Shown: positions 24,166-31,940, numbered from the stretch's first letter. The stretch: 41,098 nucleotides of DNA from a virus (IMGVR_UViG_3300049793_000074:1-41098); one strand, 5' to 3'. The notes: generated by a model from the letters alone, not told the origin. Numbers and translations are program-made.

Positions 24166-24756
24166 TTACTCGCCCAACACCTTCTTGAACTCGACCAGCA
24201 CGAGCGCGCTGTTGGCTTCGTCCGTCGCCATCCCGGCGAGCGTCAGGCCCCAGCCGGCGAACGCGGCATTGACCCACGCATCATCGGCCGCCTTGCCCGG
24301 GCCGGTCTTGGCGGCCAGGTAGGCGACAAGCTTCTGGTATTCGGTCAGCGCGGGCGGCGTGATGGCGCCGGGGATCGCGAGGCCGCCGATTGCAGGCAGT
24401 TGGACGCCGGTCAGGGCGGGCGGGTTGCCCACGGTGGCGGTGCCGGCACGGGCGCGGAGTTCGGCGCTGACGGAAGCGAACAGCGCGTCCGGCGTGTTCT
24501 TCTTGCGCGTCCAGGAACCGTCGGCCTTCACGGACTTCGAACCCGAGTGGATGCGTTCGTCCCACGGGAGTCCGGTTGAATCGACAGCGGGCGGCGTGGA
24601 GTTGACGATTTCCGTCACGCCTGCGGGGCCTTCGATGACGCCATCGGCGTCGGCGTCGAGCGCGGCCGGAACGTTGTCGGCGCTGTCCTTGATCGAAGCG
24701 GCAGCGGCCATCATGGCGGCAGCGATGGTGTAGAGGATGTACTTGAGTTTGCCCAT
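24166..24756 (-). CDS. Membrane-anchored or secreted protein with phage 'PWDERIHS' domain
   Basis: A 196-residue protein; ATG 24756 was chosen because it gives a clear signal-like N-terminus (GKLKYILYTIAAAMMAAAAS) and lies just inside the divergent control region. After an acidic linker comes PWDERIHSGSKSVKADGSW, a motif common in phage replication-region proteins, where it precedes a helix (DALFASVSAELRAR). The C-terminal third is Ala/Pro-rich with helices (TEYQKLVAYLAAKTG; ANSALVLVEFKKVLG). The role is unknown. The N-terminal membrane anchor is unusual for this motif. First gene of the leftward operon. Confidence 0.65.
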   Translation of the reverse strand: MGKLKYILYTIAAAMMAAAASIKDSADNVPAALDADADGVIEGPAGVTEIVNSTPPAVDSTGLPWDERIHSGSKSVKADGSWTRKKNTPDALFASVSAELRARAGTATVGNPPALTGVQLPAIGGLAIPGAITPPALTEYQKLVAYLAAKTGPGKAADDAWVNAAFAGWGLTLAGMATDEANSALVLVEFKKVLGE

Positions 24757-24777
24757 GGTGTGCTCTGATAAAGTTGG

Positions 24778-24807
24778 TTGCAGTCCGAAAGCGGACAAGC
24801 GCATAAT
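24778..24807 (+). promoter_or_regulatory. Possible sigma70-type promoter for the helicase operon
   Basis: TTGCAG (24778-24783) and CATAAT (24802-24807) are 18 bases apart and match the -35 and -10 boxes at 5/6 and 5/6. The spacer contains a small dyad GTCCG-AAAG-CGGAC (24783-24796). Downstream, 24817-24845 has two copies of CGTTACC(G), a sequence shared with other control sites in the window. Confidence 0.45.
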
Positions 24808-24826
24808 AGCATCATTACCGTTACCG

Positions 24827-26590
24827 ATGTCAACCATGATCGTTACCGCTCCGTCACACCCGCTCATCCTGCGCGGCTACCAAAATGAAACCGTCGTTCA
24901 CGTCGACACTGCTTGGCTCGATCCGATTATCCGCAACATCATCGTGACGTTGCCGACCGGCGCCGGCAAGACGAAACTGATGGCGTACTTCGCCAAGCGT
25001 CACCATGACCGTGGCGGGTACGGCGTGGCTATCGCGCATCGTTCGGTACTGGTGGCCCAACTCTCGATGGCACTCGCGGAGGCCGGTGTACCGCACGACA
25101 TCATCGCTTCTAAGGACGTGGTAAAGACTATCGTTGGTGAGCACATGGAAGACCTCGGCCGGTCGTTCTATGTGCCTGGCGCCAGGTTCAAAGTTGTCAG
25201 CGTCGACACCATGAAGGGTCGGGCTCCAGCATTGTCGAGTTGGATCAAGTTGGTCACGCTCGGGTTCACGGACGAGGCGCACCACGTCCTAGAAGAAAAC
25301 AAATGGGGACGCGAGTGTAATCGTTTCGATAATCCGATGATGCGCTGGCTGTTGCCCACGGCGACACCCGAACGCGCAGACGGAAAGGGACTGGGGCGTG
25401 CAGCGCACGGAATCGCTGACGTTATCGTGAAGGGGCCAACGATGCCCTGGTTGATCGATCACGGCTACCTCACGCGGTTCGTGGTGCGTGGAGTAATCCC
25501 GAGCGACCTCGATTTGTCCAAGGTCGATATCGGGCCGAATGGGGAATACAACCTCCAGCAACTGCGCAAGGCCATCCACGGTTCCAAGAAGATCATCGGC
25601 AGCGTTGTCGATACGTACAAGCGCCTGACGCCGAACAAGCTGGGCATCGTTTTCGCGGTCGACATCAGCCACGCACAATCCATTACCGATGAGTTCAATG
25701 CCAAGGGCGTGCCATGCGAACTCATCACGGGTGAGGAAGACGAGGACAGCCGGCGCAAGAAGCTGAAGCGTTACCGCAAGCGTGAGACGCTGGTGCTGGT
25801 CAACGTCGACCTGTTCGGCGAAGGTTTCGATTTGCCGTCCATCGAAGTCGTGATGATGGCACGGCCTACCGCCAGTTACGCTTTGTTCGCACAGCAGTTC
25901 GGGCGCGGTCTGCGGATCGGCGTGGACAAGGCATATCTTGAGCACTGGGAACGGTACACGGTTGAAGAACGCCTGGCGATCATTACCACGTCGTCCAAGC
26001 CTGTGGCTTTAATTCACGATCACGTCGGTAACGTGTTGCACTTCGGTGGCCCGCCGACCGTGCCGCGAGAATTCACTCTCGACAGCACACGTCGCAGTGG
26101 TGGCCCGAGCGATGCGATCCCGCTGCGGATTTGCCTGTCGCCGACGTGTTTGCAACCGTTCGAGCGCTTCTACACGCATTGTCCGTACTGCGGCTTCAAC
26201 GTGCCGCCGCCGCCATTGCCCACGCTGCCCGAACAGGTTGACGGCGACCTGGTGCTGTACACGCCCGAAATGCTGTGGAAGCTGTTCAAAGTGACAACGG
26301 TACAGGCTGCGCTGGCGATCCAGCCCGACGCTTATGTCAAGATTCCGCCGACTATGACATCACTTGCAGAGGTGCGCGCACGGCAGGCGAACCACAACAA
26401 GATGATCCTGGCCCAGCGCGAGCTGTCGGCGCTGATGCCGCTGACGATGCCGCCTCGATATAGCGAGCGTGAAAACCAACGCCGATTCTTTCATCACTAC
26501 GGGATGGACGTGGTGCAGACGAGACTGTTGACTGCCAGCGCCACGGAAGAATTGATCAGCAGGATCAAAAACAGCTTGACGGTGCGATGA
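24827..26590 (+). CDS. SF2 DEAH-type helicase, RadD-like, with C-terminal zinc finger
   Basis: About 587 residues from ATG 24827 (or ATG 24836 three codons later); there is no strong ribosome site. Helicase motifs: Q-like LRGYQ near 15, I LPTGAGKT (about 43), II DEAH (about 149), III TATPER, then V GFDLPSIEVVMMARPT and VI QQFGRGLR (about 355). A CxxxxC...CPYC cluster near 435-456 (CLSPTCLQPF ... HCPYCGF) makes a zinc finger. This layout resembles RadD/YejH, which supports recombination repair with SSB. First gene of the rightward operon. Confidence 0.85.
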   Translation: MSTMIVTAPSHPLILRGYQNETVVHVDTAWLDPIIRNIIVTLPTGAGKTKLMAYFAKRHHDRGGYGVAIAHRSVLVAQLSMALAEAGVPHDIIASKDVVKTIVGEHMEDLGRSFYVPGARFKVVSVDTMKGRAPALSSWIKLVTLGFTDEAHHVLEENKWGRECNRFDNPMMRWLLPTATPERADGKGLGRAAHGIADVIVKGPTMPWLIDHGYLTRFVVRGVIPSDLDLSKVDIGPNGEYNLQQLRKAIHGSKKIIGSVVDTYKRLTPNKLGIVFAVDISHAQSITDEFNAKGVPCELITGEEDEDSRRKKLKRYRKRETLVLVNVDLFGEGFDLPSIEVVMMARPTASYALFAQQFGRGLRIGVDKAYLEHWERYTVEERLAIITTSSKPVALIHDHVGNVLHFGGPPTVPREFTLDSTRRSGGPSDAIPLRICLSPTCLQPFERFYTHCPYCGFNVPPPPLPTLPEQVDGDLVLYTPEMLWKLFKVTTVQAALAIQPDAYVKIPPTMTSLAEVRARQANHNKMILAQRELSALMPLTMPPRYSERENQRRFFHHYGMDVVQTRLLTASATEELISRIKNSLTVR

Positions 26591-26606
26591 CAAATAGTTA
26601 TCGTTA
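26588..26606. promoter_or_regulatory. TAACGATTTGTCA-type site before gene 26633
   Basis: TGACAAATAGTTATCGTTA overlaps the helicase stop and lies 27 bases before the next ATG. Its first 13 bases match the reverse complement of the motif TAACGATTTGTCA at 12 of 13 positions. It is followed by a second ATCGTTA half. Confidence 0.5.
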
Positions 26607-26632
26607 CAGCACTAACCAACTGGAGTAACGAA

Positions 26633-27217
26633 ATGAACAGCAAGTCGCTCATCAGCGTTTGGAACCACACGCAACAACACAAGAGCACCAGCGGCGCGCG
26701 AGTCTGCGCGGCCGTGCTCCTGGGCCTGTACAACGGCGCTCGCTTTCCCATGGACTTGACGGAGCTGCGGGTGCTCGACCCTGACCTACGCGATCACTGC
26801 TTCAAGGTCATCTACAGCGACGCGAAGCACTGCCAGCGCGAAGTGCACGAGTGGCTGAACTGCATCAGCGGTCGACGCGACCTCGGCACACGGTTCGAGG
26901 AACTGGCGTGGGAGTACCAGTGCTTCAAGCGTGGTCGCTGCAAGGCCAGCGATCTGTCCATCGGGAAGATGTCTCCGTTGATCATCGATTATCCGTTGAT
27001 CAACGGCAAGGACATGATCGACGATGAACTGTTCGTCGCCGAAGTCAAGCGCGCTGCATCGCTGATGACCGGCGTCACCATCGTGGAAGACGCCAGCGTG
27101 CCGCCCGGTGAACTGCGCGTCGTTCAGGACGGCAAGGTAACGGGCGCCGCGCGTTTCGACATCGACGCGCACCACCGCGCCGAGTCCACTCCGTTCTTCA
27201 ACGACCTGGCGGGCTGA
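26633..27217 (+). CDS. Conserved phage protein, unknown (DUF7673-like motif)
   Basis: A 194-residue protein with the exact start element GGAGTAACGAAATG. Residues 19-75 contain a pattern, ARVCAAVLLGLYNGARFPMD followed by LTELRVLD, that recurs in phage proteins of unknown function (the DUF7673 type). The C-terminal part has strands ending in ELRVVQDGKVTGAARFDI. It opens a run of overlapping genes that encode immunity, topoisomerase-like and nuclease proteins. The name is a motif-level guess. Confidence 0.65.
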   Translation: MNSKSLISVWNHTQQHKSTSGARVCAAVLLGLYNGARFPMDLTELRVLDPDLRDHCFKVIYSDAKHCQREVHEWLNCISGRRDLGTRFEELAWEYQCFKRGRCKASDLSIGKMSPLIIDYPLINGKDMIDDELFVAEVKRAASLMTGVTIVEDASVPPGELRVVQDGKVTGAARFDIDAHHRAESTPFFNDLAG

Positions 27218-27219
27218 CC

Positions 27220-27399
27220 ATGGCACTCTATTTCTTCCTGCTCGCGCTCTACCTGATCCCCTCGGTCGTGGCGCGTGGACGAGGGCACCACAACTGGCCG
27301 GCAATTGCCGTTGTCAACGTGTTACTCGGCTGGACGTTCGTCGGCTGGGTTGTCGCGCTGGCGTGGGCATGCACCGTTGTTCGGAGTGCCGCGCGATGA
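27220..27399 (+). CDS. Superinfection immunity protein (T4 Imm-like)
   Basis: A 59-residue protein, ATG 27220, two bases after the previous stop and ending in an ATGA overlap. It shows the Imm pattern: a first membrane helix (ALYFFLLALYLIPSVVA), a short polar loop RGRGHHN, W, then a second helix with the family signature VVNVLLGWTFVGWVVALAWA. Such proteins sit in the inner membrane and block DNA entry by related phages, as T4 Imm does. Being very short it is easily overlooked. The family match is strong; the immunity spectrum is unknown. Confidence 0.82.
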   Translation: MALYFFLLALYLIPSVVARGRGHHNWPAIAVVNVLLGWTFVGWVVALAWACTVVRSAAR

Positions 27400-27623
27400 A
27401 CTTCGGAACAATCGACAACGCGAACCTGCGCCTGGTTGGTGATCCCGAGCATGGGATTCTGGACGTGATGGCTCGACGCGTGACCGTGGGCGAGTACTAC
27501 GAAACTACCGTAGCCGTATTTCCCACGCGCGAGGAAATGGAACGGATGCTGGACGGTCAGCCGATCCTGCTCACCGTCCTGGGCAATTCGTGGCCGCCCG
27601 TTCGACTGGAGGTTCAATCGTGA
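27396..27623 (+). CDS. Small protein, unknown
   Basis: A 75-residue protein beginning at the ATGA overlap with the immunity gene; an earlier GTG in frame lies inside that gene. Mostly strands (ANLRLVGDPEHGILDVMARR; YETTVAVFPTREEM), ending in a GTGA overlap with the next gene. No family recognised. Confidence 0.65.
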   Translation: MNFGTIDNANLRLVGDPEHGILDVMARRVTVGEYYETTVAVFPTREEMERMLDGQPILLTVLGNSWPPVRLEVQS

Positions 27624-27817
27624 CCAGCGACGAACACAAGAAGCTGACGGCCGTTCGTGCGTCTCTGCGAGGCACGCGCTTGTTCTGCTTCGAGAAGAAC
27701 GGAACCTATCTGCTGTACCGGGAAGTCCTGGACGGCCCCAACACTAAGGTGCTCACGCGAAAGTCCATCGACGACTTCGTGCGTGCCGTCAACAAGGCAC
27801 TGGAGCCGGCAAAATGA
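27620..27817 (+). CDS. Small protein, unknown
   Basis: A 65-residue protein starting with GTG 27620, which shares TGA with the upstream stop and follows CTGGAGG. It has a two-strand hairpin (TRLFCFEKNGTYLLYREV) and a C-terminal helix (SIDDFVRAVNKALEPAK). It overlaps the next gene by ATGA. No family recognised. Confidence 0.65.
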   Translation: MTSDEHKKLTAVRASLRGTRLFCFEKNGTYLLYREVLDGPNTKVLTRKSIDDFVRAVNKALEPAK

Positions 27818-28752
27818 AACAGCAGTACCTGCACTTCAACTTCCACAAGCCCACCCTGGCGCTGATCGCAGCGCTCGACGTGATGATTGCCGACTACGTG
27901 GCGCAAGGCTTCATGTTGTCGGTTCGTCAGCTCTACTACCAGTGCATCGCCCGCGATATCTTCCCGGAAGCCTGGATCGACAGCGTGTACAACGCGAAAC
28001 AGGGCCTGCCGGCCGACACCAAGAACACGCTGAAGAACTACAAGAAGTTCGCTTCGATACTGAATGATGCGCGGCTCCACGGCCTGCTGGACTGGGACGC
28101 TATCGAGGATCGCGGCCGCCGCGTGAAGATGCGCAATCGTTACCAGTCGGGCAAGGACGTGCTGGACATCGCGCAGGCCGCCTACCACATGGATCATTGG
28201 CTGGGCCAGAAGAAACGCGTGTTCGTGGTCGTCGAGAAGGACGCGCTGTCCGATGTGCTGTCCGGCCCGTGCTATCGCTGGGACGCCCCGCTGCTGGCAG
28301 CGCGTGGGTATCCATCGGTGTCGGCGCTGCGCTCGATGGCGCTGACCCACTTCATTCCTGCGATCCAAGAAGGACAGGAAGTCGTCATCCTTCACCTGGG
28401 CGACCACGACCCCAGCGGTATCGATATGACGCGCGACCTGTCGGAACGCCTGGATATGTTCGCCGGCCAGTCGCTCAACCTGCAACGCATCGCGCTCACC
28501 ATGCAGCAGATTGAAGAGACGAATCCGCCGCCCAACCCTGCGAAGGCCACCGACTCGCGGTTCAAGGACTACGAGGCCGAGCACGGCGACGAGTCGTGGG
28601 AGCTGGACGCACTGGAGCCGTCGTACTTAGTCAAGCTGCTGGAGAAGCACATCAAACGCCACGTCTCGATGCCGACGTGGAACGCACGGCGCGAGGAAAT
28701 CGAAGCGGTGCGCGAGCGGCTGAAGATCGTGCACGATGACTTCCGCGACTGA
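27814..28752 (+). CDS. Toprim protein resembling type IIB topoisomerase A subunit (Topo mini-A-like)
   Basis: A 312-residue protein starting at an ATGA overlap. Residues 33-43 carry MLSVRQLYYQ, similar to the R-x-(L/I)-Y-Y motif around the catalytic tyrosine of Spo11 and topoisomerase VI A subunits (here Y41/Y42). A Toprim core follows: E141 in VEKDAL and D197/D199 in GDHDPSG. A late ELDALEPSYL motif is also like Toprim proteins of this kind. The combination of winged-helix tyrosine motif and Toprim in about 310 residues, with no B subunit in the window, matches proteins described as Topo mini-A in mobile elements. It may cut or relax DNA during replication or recombination. Activity is not proven. 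Confidence 0.65.
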   Translation: MKQQYLHFNFHKPTLALIAALDVMIADYVAQGFMLSVRQLYYQCIARDIFPEAWIDSVYNAKQGLPADTKNTLKNYKKFASILNDARLHGLLDWDAIEDRGRRVKMRNRYQSGKDVLDIAQAAYHMDHWLGQKKRVFVVVEKDALSDVLSGPCYRWDAPLLAARGYPSVSALRSMALTHFIPAIQEGQEVVILHLGDHDPSGIDMTRDLSERLDMFAGQSLNLQRIALTMQQIEETNPPPNPAKATDSRFKDYEAEHGDESWELDALEPSYLVKLLEKHIKRHVSMPTWNARREEIEAVRERLKIVHDDFRD

Positions 28753-29080
28753 ACCCGGCAAGTACGACGAAGTGCTCATCCCGTTCCTCCGTCTGATGGA
28801 ACGTGAGCTGCACTCGAACAGCCACAAGGGCGACCGGCCGTCGTGGGTCAACCTGTCGCGCGACGGCGCCATGTTCGAGGTGTACGACCACGCGGCGAAG
28901 CTGGCAGCGGCGTTGCGTGTGGATGACCACACCCGCATCATCGAGCATGCTGCCGACGTGGCGAACTCCGCAATGATGCTGCTCGACGCGTGGGGCCTGC
29001 TGGCGCCTGGCTTTCACAAGCGCTGGAATATCCGACCCGGCTGTACCTGTCCGGCCTGCATGGGGGAGTTGCTCAAATGA
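28736..29080 (+). CDS. Helical protein resembling dNTP pyrophosphohydrolase-type phage proteins
   Basis: A 114-residue protein; ATG 28736 overlaps the end of the Toprim gene by 17 bases. The pattern FLRLMERELHSNSHKGDRPS and YDHAAKLAAALRVDDH then HAADVANSAMMLLD recalls the N-terminal domain found in phage dATP/dGTP diphosphohydrolases. The C-terminus has CTCPACMG, which may bind zinc. An alternative is a structural helical protein. The frame is supported by overlap with both neighbours. Confidence 0.55.
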   Translation: MTSATEPGKYDEVLIPFLRLMERELHSNSHKGDRPSWVNLSRDGAMFEVYDHAAKLAAALRVDDHTRIIEHAADVANSAMMLLDAWGLLAPGFHKRWNIRPGCTCPACMGELLK

Positions 29081-29610
29081 GCCTCGCACAAGCACTCATT
29101 GCCTGGGCACGTATCGAAGGAGTGAGTCACGACTCGCTTAATCGTCTCACAGACATCTTGGCCGGCTTCGATGCTGCACCAGCCCCTGGCGACCCGGACA
29201 AGCTGTCGTCCGAAGCCCGCGTGCAGTCCCTGGTGCGGCTCGAAGCGGCCCAGTCCGGTTACTGGCTCACGCGGAACAACGTCGGTGCCTACAAGGCCCC
29301 GAACTCCAGTCGCTGGGTGCGCTACGGCCTGGCGAACGAATCGAAACAACAAAATGCCCTGGTCAAGAGTGCCGATTTGATCGGATTCCGACAACGCGTT
29401 ATAGTTAGTACCGATGTCGGTTCAACCATCGCGCAGTTTGTGTCACGCGAGTGCAAGGCAGAAGGCTGGAGTTTCAGCCCTAACGATGAGCACGAACAAG
29501 CACAAGCCGCGTGGCGAGACTTCATCAATTCGAACGGGGGCGATGCCGCTTTCGTTAGCGGCCCCGGATCGTTCGCTCGACCCGCACTGAAAACCCTGTC
29601 ACTTCCCTAG
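29077..29610 (+). CDS. VRR-NUC-type nuclease
   Basis: A 177-residue protein starting at an ATGA overlap with GGGGGAG upstream; the longer open frame was not used. The VRR-NUC pattern is visible: E46 in SSEARVQ, D100 in KSADLIGF, E125-C-K127 in FVSRECKAEGW, and a Gln-rich helix EHEQAQAAWRDFI followed by GGDAAFV. VRR-NUC nucleases cleave branched or flap DNA, as in FAN1 and phage Holliday-junction-processing enzymes. Its neighbours (helicase, Toprim protein, SSB and Cas4-like nuclease) fit a recombination role. Confidence 0.78.
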   Translation: MSLAQALIAWARIEGVSHDSLNRLTDILAGFDAAPAPGDPDKLSSEARVQSLVRLEAAQSGYWLTRNNVGAYKAPNSSRWVRYGLANESKQQNALVKSADLIGFRQRVIVSTDVGSTIAQFVSRECKAEGWSFSPNDEHEQAQAAWRDFINSNGGDAAFVSGPGSFARPALKTLSLP

Positions 29611-29620
29611 GAGTACCGAA

Positions 29621-30277
29621 ATGTCCAAGAAACCCGTTCTCATGCCCAAGGCAGAACGTCGAGAGGCCGCGCTGGTCGTCGCCCTCAAGCTCGCCAAGAA
29701 GGTGGGCGCCCGCCGCGTCTCCATGGCGATGGTCGCCGCCGCGCAGAAAGTGACGGCACCGCTGCTGTTCCACATCTTCGAGAGCCGCGAAGGTCTGACC
29801 AAGGCCATCCTGAAGGCCGCGAAGGCGCAGGGCGTCGTGCTTCCCGAGGCTGCGCCGACCGTGCGAGAGGCCAGGGCGGCGACCAAGAAGCCGCTGAAGG
29901 CACTGAAGCCGCTGGCGGTTCCGGCGAAGGGCGCCAAGCCTGCCAAGCTCGGAAAGCTGATCAAGCCGAAAGCGCCCGTCAAGAAGGTCGCCGCGCTCCT
30001 GCGTCCGAAGCTGCCGATCAACGTCGTCAAGGCGATCAAGAACAAGGAGGCCGCGAAGGGCGTGGACGGGATCAAGCTGAACGCCAAGTTCTCCCTGCCG
30101 AAGCCGGCCACCAAGAAGGCCGCAACGGTCAAGCTCGCAGCCCCGGCTGGCCAACGTGCCGCCAAGAAGGCCCGCGATGCCGCCCGTCGCGCACCGGCTG
30201 TGGTGTCCACGCCGGCAAGCAAGTTCGCCAGCTTGCCGGCGCCGTTCGAAGCCGCACTGGCCCAGGTCGGGGCATGA
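29621..30277 (+). CDS. TetR-like HTH fused to lysine/alanine/proline-rich tail
   Basis: A 218-residue protein with start element GGAGTACCGAAATG. Residues about 12-68 read as a TetR-family DNA-binding domain: helix 1 AALVVALKLAKKVG, then VSMAMVAAAQKVTAPLLFHI and FESREGLTKAILKAA, with the expected helix-turn-helix spacing. From about residue 75 the protein is a basic, low-complexity Lys/Ala/Pro tail (KKPLKALKPLAVPAKG; PAKLGKLIKPKAPVKKVAAL) like histone H1 or AlgP tails. There is no TetR ligand domain. It may bind specific sites through the HTH and coat or compact DNA through the tail. It is a candidate binder of the repeated motifs in this genome. Confidence 0.7.
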   Translation: MSKKPVLMPKAERREAALVVALKLAKKVGARRVSMAMVAAAQKVTAPLLFHIFESREGLTKAILKAAKAQGVVLPEAAPTVREARAATKKPLKALKPLAVPAKGAKPAKLGKLIKPKAPVKKVAALLRPKLPINVVKAIKNKEAAKGVDGIKLNAKFSLPKPATKKAATVKLAAPAGQRAAKKARDAARRAPAVVSTPASKFASLPAPFEAALAQVGA

Positions 30278-30552
30278 CCGCACGTCCGTCTGCGCGAACG
30301 AACCGTAATCCTTGGCTTCACAGGGTGCTCGGTCGTCGTTCGCGCAGACGGACACCCAAGGCGCTCGATACCGTCAACGATCAGCTCGCGGAGGCCATGG
30401 CGGAACTCGCCGTGGTCATCGACTGCGAGAGCTATGCCTGGTATGTCATCGTCAACTACATCGCCGTCATGCAGCGAGTGGCCGCCAAGAGCCCGCCTGA
30501 ACTGATTCGTGACTGCGCGATGGCCGTTCAACTCTCCGTTCTCCTGGAATAA
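30274..30552 (+). CDS. Small protein, unknown
   Basis: A 92-residue protein starting at an ATGA overlap. The N-terminal 30 residues are very basic (RPSARTNRNPWLHRVLGRRS), followed by helices (DTVNDQLAEAMAELAVVID; YAWYVIVNYIAVMQRVAA). Its coupling to the TetR/H1-like gene suggests a related role. No family recognised. Confidence 0.65.
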   Translation: MTARPSARTNRNPWLHRVLGRRSRRRTPKALDTVNDQLAEAMAELAVVIDCESYAWYVIVNYIAVMQRVAAKSPPELIRDCAMAVQLSVLLE

Positions 30553-30556
30553 CGAA

Positions 30557-31441
30557 ATGCACACCGACACCTGGACTTGCGAATACTGCGGCAACGCGTA
30601 CAGCGACCAGCAGAACTACACGAACTGTCGTTGCGAAGGCATGACCGCGTTTCGTGCTGGTCGCGGCGTACCGTACTCGACGACCGAACACGAATTCGCA
30701 GCAGCCGAAGCCCGCGAGCGTGGCATGGCATTCATCGTGGACGGCAAGCATGTCAACGCCGACCGGGTGTTCATCCTGTCCGTGCCCGATACCGTGGGGC
30801 CGATCAGCGCCATGCGTACCGCGAAGATCGATGCGCAGGCTGCTCTCAGGGATATGGAAGCGTTCTCGGCGAACGTCAGCAAGCCGATGAACAAGGCACA
30901 CGTTGAGCTGACCGGCCAGCACCTGTCATCGCTCATGGACGCCGTGGGCCTGGAGAAAAAGCCGCACTGGGACGATACCTACCTGGGTATGCATTCCTAT
31001 ATCACCATGAGCGACATCGAAGTGAAGGTGCGCATGCTGATAAGCGAAATGAAAGCTCTGATCGAAGCGAATAACGATCTTCGCGAAGTCGTGCATGGCC
31101 CGGCCGTGATGAAGCTGGAAGTGAAGGCCGATCCGTCTGTTTTGAAGACGTTCAATGAGTGCGTGGCGTTGCTGAAGGAAGGCTACGATGCCCTTGGCTG
31201 GCAGGAATCCTTGGAGACGGAGAATGATCGCGGCAACCTCATGCGACGAATCGAAAACTGGGTGTCTACCACACTCGGCGACTCTGACGTGGTCATCGAC
31301 GGCATCCGCGTGACCGACCCGGAGCTGGCTGCTCCGATCACTGACAGTACGCCGGGCGTTACCCGCGTGTGCGCCGATTGCGGGATGCCGTTCACTGACG
31401 ATACTTCGTCCATCTTCTGCCCTTCTCACCGCCAGTCGTGA
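30557..31441 (+). CDS. Protein with two terminal zinc-binding clusters, unknown
   Basis: A 294-residue protein with start element GGAATAACGAAATG; upstream in-frame codons are not used because this element fixes the start. The N-terminus has TWTCEYCGNAYSDQQNYTNC, a likely zinc ribbon; the C-terminus has RVCADCGMPFTDDTSSIFC, a second ribbon. The middle is helical. The end overlaps the next frame by GTGA. Zinc ribbons at both ends suggest nucleic-acid or protein binding. No family recognised. Confidence 0.7.
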   Translation: MHTDTWTCEYCGNAYSDQQNYTNCRCEGMTAFRAGRGVPYSTTEHEFAAAEARERGMAFIVDGKHVNADRVFILSVPDTVGPISAMRTAKIDAQAALRDMEAFSANVSKPMNKAHVELTGQHLSSLMDAVGLEKKPHWDDTYLGMHSYITMSDIEVKVRMLISEMKALIEANNDLREVVHGPAVMKLEVKADPSVLKTFNECVALLKEGYDALGWQESLETENDRGNLMRRIENWVSTTLGDSDVVIDGIRVTDPELAAPITDSTPGVTRVCADCGMPFTDDTSSIFCPSHRQS

Positions 31442-31596
31442 CCTCGCCGGCTGTCATCCGGCACCGGGCGAACCCGACCCGTATGTGTCCAAATCGTAAG
31501 TGCTGCTGTGCGAACCACATCGCAGCTCGTTACTGCCACAACTGCGGCTACAAGTTTCAGCCGCTCCGCTCACTCAAACCACGCACGGGATCATGA
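31438..31596 (+). CDS. Very small zinc-ribbon protein
   Basis: A 52-residue frame starting with GTG 31438, sharing TGA with the upstream stop (an internal ATG at 31483 is another option). Its core CPNRKCCCANHIAARYCHNC is a treble-clef or zinc-ribbon-like set of cysteines and a histidine. It ends in an ATGA overlap with the next gene. Too short to be found easily, but coupled to genes on both sides. Confidence 0.55.
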   Translation: MTSPAVIRHRANPTRMCPNRKCCCANHIAARYCHNCGYKFQPLRSLKPRTGS

Positions 31597-31940
31597 GCCT
31601 CGATAACGATTACGAACGGTTCGCGTACGACCTGGTGAAATTCATCATCGACCGTGGCGGCTACCGTGCAACCGACGAACTCTGCAAGATCGTCTCGGAG
31701 AAGCTGATGCAAGGCCCGAATTTCACCCTGTGGCCGCGTGACGCGGCTGAAGCAAATCAGCGTGCACGTGATCGAGCTGCCGCCGCTGCCATTCGTCGCC
31801 CGGAGCTACCTCGGCCTCTCACTGCACCTGGTCTGCCGCGTCCGTTGTCCACGCCGACCCTGCCGCGTGGGCCGCTGGTGGCTCCGTCGCTCCCGCGTCC
31901 ACTCGCACCGCCACCACTGCCGCGTCTGCTCAAGCCATGA
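31593..31940 (+). CDS. Small protein with Pro/Leu/Arg-rich tail, unknown
   Basis: A 115-residue protein starting at an ATGA overlap. The N-terminal 65 residues form helices (NDYERFAYDLVKFIIDRGGY); the tail contains repeated LPRPL units (GLPRPLSTPTLPRGP; PSLPRPLAPPPLPRLL). The repeats are probably unstructured. No family recognised. Confidence 0.6.
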   Translation: MSLDNDYERFAYDLVKFIIDRGGYRATDELCKIVSEKLMQGPNFTLWPRDAAEANQRARDRAAAAAIRRPELPRPLTAPGLPRPLSTPTLPRGPLVAPSLPRPLAPPPLPRLLKP

